A DNA stretch of 64,000 bases from Sanderia malayensis (taxonomy: Eukaryota; Cnidaria; Scyphozoa; Semaeostomeae; Pelagiidae): assembly GCA_013076295.1 (NCBI GenBank), contig RQOL01000321.1:1-64000 (forward strand). Reading direction: 5' to 3'. The notes below the pieces were generated by a model that did no database searches, was not told where the DNA came from, and worked only from the letters and a program-made list of their open reading frames with translations. The first letter of the stretch is position 1, and the number at the start of each line of letters is the position of its first letter. The translations under genes were made by a program, and so were the position numbers. Shown here piece after piece: positions 48,442 through 60,700 of this stretch.

Positions 48442-48860
48442 TTATATTCTTGTGGGTGGCATTGACTTTGTCTTAGAACGCTTTGCAAAATTACAAACTG
48501 TAACATGCCGCCACAATTCATGCTTTTGCACAAATCCCAGACAATACGTGCAAGGGACGAAATCTTTAGAACTGATGCACATATCATGTGAAGGTCTTCT
48601 CAACACTCTCAATTCTCCACCACATTTGAGAACATGCAGATTATGATAAAAATCCCCTTTCAGTCTCAGACGATCAAGTTCTATTTCTCTCTCTCTTTTG
48701 TCTGACAGGGATTCAAGTCTGAGTACCTCAGGTTCATCCTTATGGCGAGTTTTGAAATGCCGAGGAATCTTCTGGGTGTCTTTTCCACAAAATAGACAAG
48801 AATAAACCTTGTCATATTTCCTGCTGCCATACACAGTTTTGGAAGCTCGTGGAATAGAAA
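48442..48860 (-). pseudogene. Exon with two zinc-finger modules (N-terminal part)
   Basis: An acceptor (CTTTCTTGTCATCAG) ends at 48861; the coding sequence continues SIPRASKTVYGSRKYDKVYS. The first finger is CLFCGKDTQKIPRHFKTRH (C-x2-C...H-x4-H). A basic stretch with KREREIELDRLRLKGDFYHN follows. The second module is CTYCLGFVQKHELWRHVTVC (C-x2-C...H-x4-C). The order finger, GDFxHN helix, GELRVLRRP, second finger is what I know from this family. No ATG lies at the start, so an upstream exon is expected beyond 48861. The frame is lost at its 3' end, where SKTKSMPPTRI replaces the expected continuation. Confidence 0.7.
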
Positions 48861-49325
48861 CTGATGACAAGAAAGGATATATTTGCTAGATTGTAAAATT
48901 AATACCGTTATTAATACTTGATCAAATATAATAACTTGATCGTGTATTCAAATCTCTACAGTGTGTTATATCCTCACTAGAGGTTATACTGTTATACTAT
49001 CCCATTTTAGCAACTTGAATTGAGGGGTCGATATTTCCGTGCCCTACAAAAAAATTAGAAACTAAAAAGCTAAAAACTAAATTTCAGGTCGGCAGTGCAG
49101 AAACTAATTGCTTTCCAATATTTGAAATCCTAATATGCAATGTTTTGTATTTGATACTGACAAGAAGTCTTCATATTTGCCAGAGAAGCATGTTTTCTGT
49201 ATTCCTAACTTATCGTTGTAAGCATTATAGCAATAACCTTACATTAAGAAAACTTCCTCATTTTAATGTCAGACCTATACATTGTCTCCCGTTTTACAAA
49301 TGCAGACGTGAAATCTGGGGCGTTT
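48861..49325. other. AT-rich DNA before the gap; nothing recognised
   Basis: May hold upstream exons or the promoter of the broken recombinase gene, but no convincing coding block or splice pair was seen. A frame at 49145-49522 runs through the N gap and is meaningless. Confidence 0.5.
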
Positions 49326-49425
49326 NNNNNNNNNNNNNNNNNNNNNNNNNNNNNNNNNNNNNNNNNNNNNNNNNNNNNNNNNNNNNNNNNNNNNNNNNNN
49401 NNNNNNNNNNNNNNNNNNNNNNNNN
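49326..49425. other. Assembly gap, exactly 100 N
   Basis: A run of 100 N is the usual placeholder for a gap of unknown length. The satellite starts abruptly after it, so the distance, and even the adjacency and orientation, of array B relative to the region before it are not established by this sequence. Confidence 0.99.
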
Positions 49426-51430
49426 AGTATCAGCTGTAATAACGTGGATTCATGTGCAATTAGTATGCAGTATTGTTTATACTGAAAACAAGCAAATGCA
49501 TGTGTATTTAACTTCGTTTTAGCTGTAATAACGTGAATTCAAGTGCAATTAGTGTGCAGTAATGTTAATGTCACTAAAAACAAGCAAATGCATGCGTATT
49601 TTACTTAGCTTCAGCTGTAATAACGTGAATTCAAGTGCAATTAGTGTGCAGTAATGTTAAAATCACTAAAAACAAGCAAATGCATGTTTATTTTGCTTAG
49701 TTTCACCTGTAAAAAAGTAAATTGATGTGCATATAATGTGAATAAACGTTAATCGCACTGAAAAAAAGCAAAAGCATGTGTATTTTGCTTAGTTTCAGCT
49801 GTAAAAACGTAATTTCAGGTGTAAGTAGTGTGAATAGATGTTAATATCACGGAAAACAAGCAAATGCATTTGTATTTTACTTAATTTCAGCTGTAAAAAC
49901 ACGGCTTCATTTGCAATTAAGGTTAATGAAAGTTAGTATCACTGAAAGCAAGCAAATGCATGTGTAATTTACCTAGATTCAATTGTAAAAACGTAAAATA
50001 ATGTGTACTTAGTGTGAATGAATGCTAATGTCACTGAAAACAAGCAAATGCATGTGTATTTTACTTAGTTTCAACTGTGAAACAGTAAATTGATGTGTAC
50101 TTAGTGTGAAGGAATGTTAATATCACTGAAAACAAGCCAATGCATGTGTATTTTACTTCGTTTCAGCTGTAATAACGTGGCTTCATGTGCAATTAGTGTG
50201 AATGAATCTTAATATCACTGAAAGCAAGCAAATGCATGTGTAATTTACCTAGATTCAATTATAAAAACGTAAATTCATGTGTACTTAGTAAGAATGAATG
50301 CTAATGTCACTGACAACAAGCAAATGCATGTGTATTTTACTTAGTTTCAACTGTGACAACGTAAATTACTATGCAATTAATGTGATTGAATGTTAATATC
50401 ACTGAAAACAAGCATATGCATGTGTATTTTAATTAGTTTCAACTGTAAAAAAGTAAAGTGATGTGCATATAGTGTGAATAAACGTTAATATCACTCAAAA
50501 CAAGCAATTGCATGTGTATTTTACTTACTTTCAAATGTAATAACGTGGATTCATGTGCAATTATTGTGCAGTAATGTTAATATTACTGAAAACAAGCAAA
50601 TGCATATGTAATTTACTTAGTTTCAACTGTAATAACGTGGATTCATGGGCAATTAGTGTGCAGTAATGTTAATATCACTGAAAATTAGCAAATGCATGTG
50701 TATTTTACTTAGTTTCAGCTGTAATAACTTGGCTTCAAGTGCAATTAGTGTGCAGTAATGTTAAAATCACTAAAATCAAGCAAATGCATGTGTAATTTGC
50801 TTACTATCAGCTGTAATAACGTGGATTCATGTGCAATTAGTATGCAGTATTGTTTATACTGAAAACAAGCAAATGCATGTGTATTTAACTTCGTTTTAGC
50901 TGTAATAACGTGAATTCAAGTGCAATTAGTGTGCAGTAATGTTAATATCACTAAAAACAAGCAAATGCAAGCGTATTTTACTTAGGTTCAGCTGTAATAA
51001 CGTGAATTCAAGTGCAATTAGTGTGCAGTAATGTTAAAATCACTAAAAACAAGCAAATGCATGTGTATTTTGCTTAGTTTCACCTGTAAAAAAGTAAATT
51101 GATGTGCATATAGTGTGAATAAACGTTAATCGCACTGAAAAAAAGCAAAAGCATGTGTATTTTGCTTAGTTTCAGCTGTAAAAACGTAAATTCAGGTGTA
51201 AGTAGTGTGAATAGATGTTAATATCACTGAAAACAAGCAAATGCATTTGTATTTTACTTAATTTCAGCTGTAAAAACACGGCTTCATTTGCAATTAAGGT
51301 TAATGAAAGTTAGTATCACTGAAAGCAAGCAAATGCATGTGTAATTTACCTAGATTCAATTGTAAAAACGTAAATTAATGTGTACTTAGTGTGAATGAAT
51401 GCTAATGTCACTGACAACAACCAAATGCAT
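49426..51430 (+). repeat. 1.38-kb higher-order repeat in array B
   Basis: The series beginning TATCAGCTGTAATAACGTGG with GTATTGTTTATACTG at 49428 recurs at 50806, 1378 bp later (15 monomers), with the same order of variants for about 600 bp, including AAACACGGCTTCATTTGC and CGCACTGAAAAAAAGC. Confidence 0.75.
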
Positions 51431-54400
51431 GTGTATTTTACTTAGTTTCATCTGTAATAACATGGATTAGTGTGCAACTAGTGTGCAGTAATGTTAATAT
51501 CACTGAAAACAAGCAAATGCATGGGTATTTTACTTAGTTTCAGCTGTAATAACGTGGATACATTTGCAATTAGTGTGCAGTAAAATTAATATCACCGAAA
51601 ACTAGCAAATACATATGTATTTTACTTACTTTCATATGTAATAACGTGGATTCATGTGCAATTAGTGTGCAGTAATGTTCATATCACTGAAAACAAGCAA
51701 ATGCTTGCGTATTTTATTTAGTTTGAGCTGTAATAACGTGGATTCATGTGCAATTAGTGTGCAGTAATGTTAGTATCACTGAAAACAAGTAAATGCATAT
51801 GTATTTTACTTAGTTTCAACTGTAATTACGTGGATTCATGTGCAATTCGTGTGCGGTAATAGTAATATCACGAAAACAAGCAAATGCATGTGTATTTTAC
51901 TTACTTTCGAATGTAATAACGTGGATTCATGTGCAATTATTGTGCAGTAATGTTAATATTACTGAAAACAAGCAAATGCATATGTATTTTACTTAGTTTC
52001 AACTGTAATATCGTGAATTCATGGGCAATTAGTGTGCAGTAATGTTAATATCACTGAAAACAAGCAAATGCATGTGTATTTTACTTATTTTCAGCTGTAA
52101 CAACGTGGATTCAAGTGAAATTAGTGTGCAGTAATGTTAATATCACTGAAATCAACCAAATGCATGTGTAATTTGCTTAGTATCACTTGTAATAACGTGG
52201 ATTTATGTGCAATTAGTGTGCACTAATGTTAATATCACTGAAAACAAGCAAATGCTGGCGTATTTTACTTAGTTTCAGCTGTAATAACGTGGATTCATGT
52301 GCAATTGTTGTGCAGTAATGTTAGTATCACTGAAAACAAGCAAATGCTTGCGTATTTTATATAATTTCAGCTGTAATAATGTGGATTCATGGGCAATTAG
52401 TGTGCTGTAATGTTAATATCACTGAAAAAAAGCAAATGAATATGTATTTTACATAGTTTCAGCTGTAATAACGTGGATTCATGTGCAATTAGTATGCAGT
52501 ATTGTTGATACTGAAAACAAGCAAATGAATGTGTATTTTACTTACTTTCAAATGTAATAACGTGGATTCATGTGCATTTATTGTGCAGTAATGTTAATAT
52601 CACTGAAAACAAGCAAATGCATGTGTATTTTACTTAGTTTCAGCTGTAATAACTTGGCTTCAAGTGCAATTAGTGTGCAGTAATGTTAATATCACTGAAA
52701 ACAAGCAAATGCATGTGTATTTTACTTAGTTTCAGCTGTAATAACTTGGCTTCAAGTGCAATTAGTGTGCAGTAATGTTAATACCACTGAAAACAAGCAA
52801 ATGTATGTGTATTTTACTTAGTTTCAGCTGTAATAATATGGATTGATGTGCAATTAGTGTGCGGTATTGTTAATACTGAAAACAAGCAAATGCGTGTGTA
52901 TTTTACTTAGTTTTAGATGTAATAACGTGCATTCAAGTGCAATTAGTGTGCAGTAATGTTAATATCACTAAAAACAAGCAAATGCATGTGCATTTTGCTT
53001 AGTTTCAACTGTGAAAACGTAAATTAATATGCAATTAATGTGATTGAATGTTAATATCACTGAAAACAAGCAAATGCATGTGTATTTTAATTAGTTTCAA
53101 CTGTCAAACAGTAAATTGATGTGCATATAGTGTGAATAAACGTTAATATCACTGAAAACAAGGAAAAGCATGTGTATTTTACTTAGTTTCAGCCGTAAAA
53201 ACGTAATTTCATGTGTAAGTAGTGTGAATAAATGTTAATATCACTGAAAACAAGCAAATGCATTTGTATTTTACTTAGTTTCAGCTGTAAAAACACGGCT
53301 TCATTTGCAATTAAGGTTAATAAAAGTGAAGATCACTGAAAAAAAGCAAATGCATGTGTAATTTACTTAGTTTCAACTGTAAAAACGTAACTTAATGTGC
53401 ATTTAATGTGAATGAATGTGAAAGTCACTGAAAACAAGCAAATGCATGTGTATTTTAATTAGTTTCAACTTGTAAAAAAGTAAATTGATGTGCATATAGT
53501 GTGAATAAACGTTAATATCACTGAAAGCAAGCAAATGCATGTGTAATTTGCCTAGATTCAATTGTAAAAACGTAAATTCATGTGTATTTAGTGTGAATGA
53601 ATGCTAATGTCACTGACAACAAGCAAATGCATGTGTATTTTACTTAGTTTCAACTGTAAAAAAGTAAATTGATGTGCATATAGTGTGAATAAACGTTAAT
53701 ATCACTGAAAACAAGCAAATGCATGTGTATTTTGCTTACTTTCAAATGTAATAACGTGGATTCATGTGCATTTATTGTGCAGTAATGTTAATATTACTGA
53801 AAAGAAGCAAATGCATATGTACTTTACTTAGTTTCAACTGTAATAACGTGGATTCATGGGCAATTAGTGTGCAGTAATGTTAATATCACTGAAAACAAGC
53901 AAATGCATGTGTATTTTACTTAGTTTCAGCTGTAATAACTTGGCTTCAAGTGCAATTAGTGTGCAGTAATGTTAATATCACTGAAAACAAGCATATGCAT
54001 GTGTATTTTACTTAGTTTCAACTGTAAAACAGTAAATTGATGTGCATATAGTGTGAATAAACGTTAATATCACTGAAAACAAGCAAATGAATGTGTATTT
54101 TACTTACTTTCAAATGTAATAACGTGGAATCATGTGCATTTATTGTGCAGTAATGTTAATGTTACTGAAAACAAGCAAATGCATATGTATTTTACTTAGT
54201 TTCAACTATAATAACGTGGATTCATGGGGAATTAGTGTGCAGTAATGTTAATATCACTGAAAACAAGCAAATGCATGTGTATTTTACTTAGTTTCAGCTG
54301 TAATAACTTGGCTTCAAGTGCAATTAGTGTGCAGTAATGTTAATACCACTGAAAACAAGCAAATGTATGTGTATTTTACTTAGTTTGAACTGTAAAACAG

Positions 54401-54740
54401 TAAATTGATCTGTACTTAGTGTGAAGGAATGTTAATATCACTGAACACAAGCCAATGCATGTGTCTTTTACTTCGATTCAGCTGTAATAACGTGGCTTCA
54501 TGTGCAATTAGTGTAAATGAATCTTAATATCACTGAAAGGAAGCAAATGCTTGTGTATTTTACTTACTTTCAAATGTAATAACGTGGATTCATGTGCATT
54601 TATTGTGCAGTAATGTTAATATTACTGAAAACAAGCAAATGCATATGTATTTTACTTAGTTTCAACTATAATAACGTGGATTCATGGGCAATTAGTGTGC
54701 AGTAATGTTAATATCACTGAAAACAAGCAAATGCATGTGT

Positions 54741-57700
54741 ATTTTACTAAGTTTCAGCTGTAATAACTTGGCTTCAAGTGCAATTAGTGTGCAGTAATGT
54801 TAATACCACTGAAAACAAGCAAATGTATGTGTATTTTACTTAGTTTCAGCTGTAATAACATGGATTCATGTGCAATTAGTGTGCGGTATTGTTAATACTG
54901 AAAACAAGCAAATGCGTGTGTATATTACTTAGTTTTAGCTGTAATAACGTGCATTCAAGTGCAATTAGTGTGCAGTAATGTTAATACCACTGAAAACAAG
55001 CAAATGTATGTGTATTTTACTTTGCTTCAGCTGTAATAACATGGATTCATGTGCAATTAGTGTGCGGTATTGTTAATACTGAAAACAAACAAATGCGTGT
55101 GTATTTTACTTAGTTTTAGCTGTAATAAGGTGCATTCAAGTGCAATTAGTGTGCAGTAATGTTAATATCATTAAAAACAAGCAAATGCATGTGCATTTTG
55201 CTTAGTTTCAACTGTGAAAACGTTAATTATTATGCAATTAATGTGATTGAATTTTAATATCACTGAAAACAAGCAAATGAATGTGTATTTTAATTAGTTT
55301 CAACTGTAAAAAAGTAAATTGATGTGCATATAGTGTGAATAAACGTTAATATCACTGAAAACAAGGAAAAGCATGTGTATTTTACTTAGTTTCAGCCGTA
55401 AAAACGTAATTTCATGTGTAAGTAGTGTGAATAAATGTTAATATCACTGAAAACAAGCAAATGCATTTGTATTTTGCTTAGTTTCAGCTGTAAAAACACG
55501 GCTTCATTTGCAATTAAGGTTAATGAAAGTTAAGATCACTGAAAACAAGCAAATGCATGTGTAATTTACTTAGTTTCAACTGTAAAAACGTAACTTAATG
55601 TGCAGTTAATGTGAATGAATGTGAATGTCACTGAAAACAAGGAAATGCATGTGTATTTTACTTAGTTTGAACTGTAAAACAGTAAATTGATGTGTACTTA
55701 GTGTGAAGGAATGTTAATATCACTGAAAACAGGCCAGCAAATGCATGTGTCTTTTACTTCGATTCAGCTGTAATAACGTGGCTTCATGTGCAATTAGTGT
55801 GAATGAATCTTAATATCACTGAAAGCAAGCAAATGCATGTGTATTTTACTTACTTTCAAATGTAATAGCGTGGGTTCATGTGCATTTATTGTGCAGTAAT
55901 GTTAATATTACTGAAAACAAGCAAATGCATATGTATTTTACTTAGTTTCAACTATAACAACGTGGATTCATGGGCAATTAGTGTGCAGTAATGTTAATAT
56001 CACTGAAAACAAGCAAATGCATGTGTATTTTACTTAGTTTCAGCTGTAATAACTTGGCTTCAAGTGCAATTAGTGTGCAGTAATGTTAATACCACCGAAA
56101 ACAAGCAATTGTATGTGTATTTTACTTAGTTTCAGCTGTAATAACATGGATTCATGTGCAATTAGTGTGCGGTATTATTAATACTGAAAACAAGCAAATG
56201 CGTGTGTATTTTACCTAGTTTTAGCTGTAATAACGTGCATTCAAGTGCAATTAGTGTGCAGTAATGTTAATATCACTAAAAACAAGCAAATGCATGTGTA
56301 TTTTGCTTAGTTTCAACTGTGAAAACGTAAATTAATATGCAGGTAATGTGATTGAATGTTAATATCACTGAAAACAAGCAAATGCATGTGTATTTTAATT
56401 AGTTTCAACTGTAAAAAAGTAAATTGATGTGCATATAGTGTGAATAAACGTTAATATCACTGAAAACAAGGAAAAGCATGTGTATTTTACTTAGTTTCAG
56501 CCGTAAAAAGTAATTTCATGTGTAAGTAGTGTGAATAAATGTTAATATCACTGAAAACAAGCAAATGCATTTGTATTTTACTTAGTTTTAGCTGTAATAA
56601 CGTGCATTCAAGTGCAATTAGTGTGCAGTAATGTTAATATCACTAAAAACAAGCAAATGCATGTGTATTTTGCTTAGTTTCAACTGTGAAAACGTAAATT
56701 AATATGCAAGTAATGTGATTGAATGTTAATATCACTGAAAACAAGCAAATGCATGTGTATTTTAATTAGTTTCAACTGTAAAAAAGTAAATTGATGTGCA
56801 TATAGTGTGAATAAACGTTAATATCACTGAAAACAAGGAAAAGCATGTGTATTTTACTTAGTTTCAGCCGTAAAAAGTAATTTCATGTGTAAGTAGTGTG
56901 AATAAATGTTAATATCACTGAAAACAAGCAAATGCATTTGTATTTTACTTAGTTTTAGCTGTAATAACGTGCATTCAAGTGCAATTAGTGTGCAGTAATG
57001 TTAATATCACTAAAAACAAGCAAATGCATGTGTATTTTGCTTAGTTTCAACTGTGAAAACGTAAATTAATATGCAAGTAATGTGATTGAATGTTAATATC
57101 ACTGAAAACAAGCAAATGCATGTGTATTTTAATTAGTTTCAACTGTAAAAAAGTAAATTGATGTGCTATAGTGTGAATAAACGTTAATATCACTGAAAAC
57201 AAGGAAAAGCATGTGTATTTTACTTAGTTTCAGCCGTAAAAAGTAATTTCATGTGTAAGTAGTGTGAATAAATGTTAATATCACTGAAAACAAGCAAATG
57301 CTGGCGTATTTTACTTAGTTTCAGCTGTAATAACGTGGATTCATGTGCAATTGGTGTGCAGTAATGTTAGTTTCACTGAAAACAAGCAAATGCTTGAGTA
57401 ATTTATTTAATTTCAGCTGTAATAATGTGGATTCATGGGCAATTAGTGTGCAGTAATGCTAATATCACTGAAAACAAGCAAATGCATGTGTATTTTACTT
57501 AGTTTCAGCTGTAATAACTTGGCTTCAAGTGCAATTAGTGTGCAGTAATGTTAATACCACCGAAAACAAGCAAATGTATGTGTATTTTACTTAGTTTCAG
57601 CTGTAATAACATGGATTCATGTGCAATTAGTGTGCGGTATTATTAATACTGAAAACAAGCAAATGCGTGTGTATTTTACCTAGTTTTAGCTGTAATAACG

Positions 57701-60700
57701 TGCATTCAAGTGCAATTAGTGTGCAGTAATGTTAATATCACTAAAAACAAGCAAATGCATGTGTATTTTGCTTAGTTTCAACTGTGAAAACGTAAATTAA
57801 TATGCAGGTAATGTGATTGAATGTTAATATCACTGAAAACAAGCAAATGCATGTGTATTTTAATTAGTTTCAACTGTAAAAAAGTAAATTGATGTGCATA
57901 TAGTGTGAATAAACGTTAATATCACTGAAAACAAGGAAAAGCATGTGTATTTTACTTAGTTTCAGCCGTAAAAAGTAATTTCATGTGTAAGTAGTGTGAA
58001 TAAATGTTAATATCACTGAAAACAAGCAAATGCATTTGTATTTTACTTAGTTTTAGCTGTAATAACGTGCATTCAAGTGCAATTAGTGTGCAGTAATGTT
58101 AATATCACTAAAAACAAGCAAATGCATGTGTATTTTGCTTAGTTTCAACTGTGAAAACGTAAATTAATATGCAAGTAATGTGATTGAATGTTAATATCAC
58201 TGAAAACAAGCAAATGCATGTGTATTTTAATTAGTTTCAACTGTAAAAAAGTAAATTGATGTGCATATAGTGTGAATAAACGTTAATATCACTGAAAACA
58301 AGGAAAAGCATGTGTATTTTACTTAGTTTCAGCCGTAAAAAGTAATTTCATGTGTAAGTAGTGTGAATAAATGTTAATATCACTGAAAACAAGCAAATGC
58401 ATGTGTATTTTACTAAGTTTCAGCTGTAATAACTTGGCTTCAAGTGCAATTAGTGTGCAGTAATGTTAATACCACTGAAAACAAGCAAATGTATGTGTAT
58501 TTTACTTAGTTTCAGCTGTAATAACATGGATTCATGTGCAATTAGTGTGCGGTATTGTTAATACTGAAAACAAGCAAATGCGTGTGTATATTACTTAGTT
58601 TTAGCTGTAATAAGGTGCATTCAAGTGCAATTAGTGTGCAGTAATGTTAATATCATTAAAAACAAGCAAATGCATGTGCATTTTGCTTAGTTTCAACTGT
58701 GAAAACGTTAATTATTATGCAATTAATGTGATTGAATTTTAATATCACTGAAAACAAGCAAATGAATGTGTATTTTAATTAGTTTCAACTGTAAAAAAGT
58801 AAATTGATGTGCATATAGTGTGAATAAACGTTAATATCACTGAAAACAAGGAAAAGCATGTGTATTTTACTTAGTTTCAGCCGTAAAAACGTAATTTCAT
58901 GTGTAAGTAGTGTGAATAAATGTTAATATCACTGAAAACAAGCAAATGCATTTGTATTTTGCTTAGTTTCAGCTGTAAAAACACGGCTTCATTTGCAATT
59001 AAGGTTAATGAAAGTTAAGATCACTGAAAACAAGCAAATGCATGTGTAATTTACTTAGTTTCAACTGTAAAAACGTAACTTAATGTGCAGTTAATGTGAA
59101 TGAATGTGAATGTCACTGAAAACAAGGAAATGCATGTGTATTTTACTTAGTTTGAACTGTAAAACAGTAAATTGATGTGTACTTAGTGTGAAGGAATGTT
59201 AATATCACTGAAAACAGGCCAGCAAATGCATGTGTCTTTTACTTCGATTCAGCTGTAATAACGTGGCTTCATGTGCAATTAGTGTGAATGAATCTTAATA
59301 TCACTGAAAGCAAGCAAATGCATGTGTATTTTACTTACTTTCAAATGTAATAACGTGGGTTCATGTGCATTTATTGTGCAGTAATGTTAATATTACTGAA
59401 AACAAGCAAATGCATATGTATTTTACTTAGTTTCAACTATAACAACGTGGATTCATGGGCAATTAGTGTGCAGTAATGTTAATATCACTGAAAACAAGCA
59501 AATGCATGTGTATTTTACTTAGTTTCAGCTGTAATAACTTGGCTTCAAGTGCAATTAGTGTGCAGTAATGTTAATACCACCGAAAACAAGCAAATGTATG
59601 TGTATTTTACTTAGTTTCAGCTGTAATAACATGGATTCATGTGCAATTAGTGTGCGGTATTATTAATACTGAAAACAAGCAAATGCGTGTGTATTTTACC
59701 TAGTTTTAGCTGTAATAACGTGCATTCAAGTGCAATTAGTGTGCAGTAATGTTAATATCACTAAAAACAAGCAAATGCATGTGTATTTTGCTTAGTTTCA
59801 ACTGTGAAAACGTAAATTAATATGCAGGTAATGTGATTGAATGTTAATATCACTGAAAACAAGCAAATGCATGTGTATTTTAATTAGTTTCAACTGTAAA
59901 AAAGTAAATTGATGTGCATATAGTGTGAATAAACGTTAATATCACTGAAAACAAGGAAAAGCATGTGTATTTTACTTAGTTTCAGCCGTAAAAAGTAATT
60001 TCATGTGTAAGTAGTGTGAATAAATGTTAATATCACTGAAAACAAGCAAATGCATTTGTATTTTACTTAGTTTTAGCTGTAATAACGTGCATTCAAGTGC
60101 AATTAGTGTGCAGTAATGTTAATATCACTAAAAACAAGCAAATGCATGTGTATTTTGCTTAGTTTCAACTGTGAAAACGTAAATTAATATGCAAGTAATG
60201 TGATTGAATGTTAATATCACTGAAAACAAGCACATGCATGTGTATTTTAATTAGTTTCAACTGTAAAAAAGTAAATTGATGTGCATATAGTGTGAATAAA
60301 CGTTAATATCACTGAAAACAAGGAAAAGCATGTGTATTTTACTTAGTTTCAGCCGTAAAAAGTAATTTCATGTGTAAGTAGTGTGAATAAATGTTAATAT
60401 CACTGAAAACAAGCAAATGCATTTGTATTTTACTTAGTTTTAGCTGTAATAACGTGCATTCAAGTGCAATTAGTGTGCAGTAATGTTAATATCACTAAAA
60501 ACAAGCAAATGCATGTGTATTTTGCTTAGTTTCAACTGTGAAAACGTAAATTAATATGCAAGTAATGTGATTGAATGTTAATATCACTGAAAACAAGCAA
60601 ATGCATGTGTATTTTAATTAGTTTCAACTGTAAAAAAGTAAATTGATGTGCATATAGTGTGAATAAACGTTAATATCACTGAAAACAAGGAAAAGCATGT

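Larger units (their letters stand above)
44304..48860 (-). pseudogene. Decayed multi-exon gene: zinc-finger / tyrosine-recombinase protein
   Basis: Minus-strand remnants, in order: zinc-finger exon (48442-48860), central domain with recombinase box I (about 47590-48430), intron, recombinase catalytic exon (46150-46613), acidic exon (45442-45588) and a basic, Myb/SANT-like C-terminal exon (44304-44566). The last three exons still join in frame through phase-1 introns with consensus borders: ...HLDG|AG CTT gives D-E-L-P, ...ENG|CT CAA gives N-A-Q-A. It belongs to a family of zinc-finger plus tyrosine-recombinase proteins that I know from invertebrate and fish genomes, probably derived from or part of a recombinase-type transposon (a Crypton-like origin is inference). 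In-frame stops (48143-48145, 47975-47977, 44448-44450), a TAG just inside the catalytic exon and at least three frameshifts show it is broken. Some frameshifts could be sequencing errors; the stops within conserved sequence are less easily so explained. Confidence 0.75.

Noticed and set aside
49145..49522. 125-codon frame across the gap
   Set aside because: It spans 100 N of unknown content and joins unrelated DNA to satellite.
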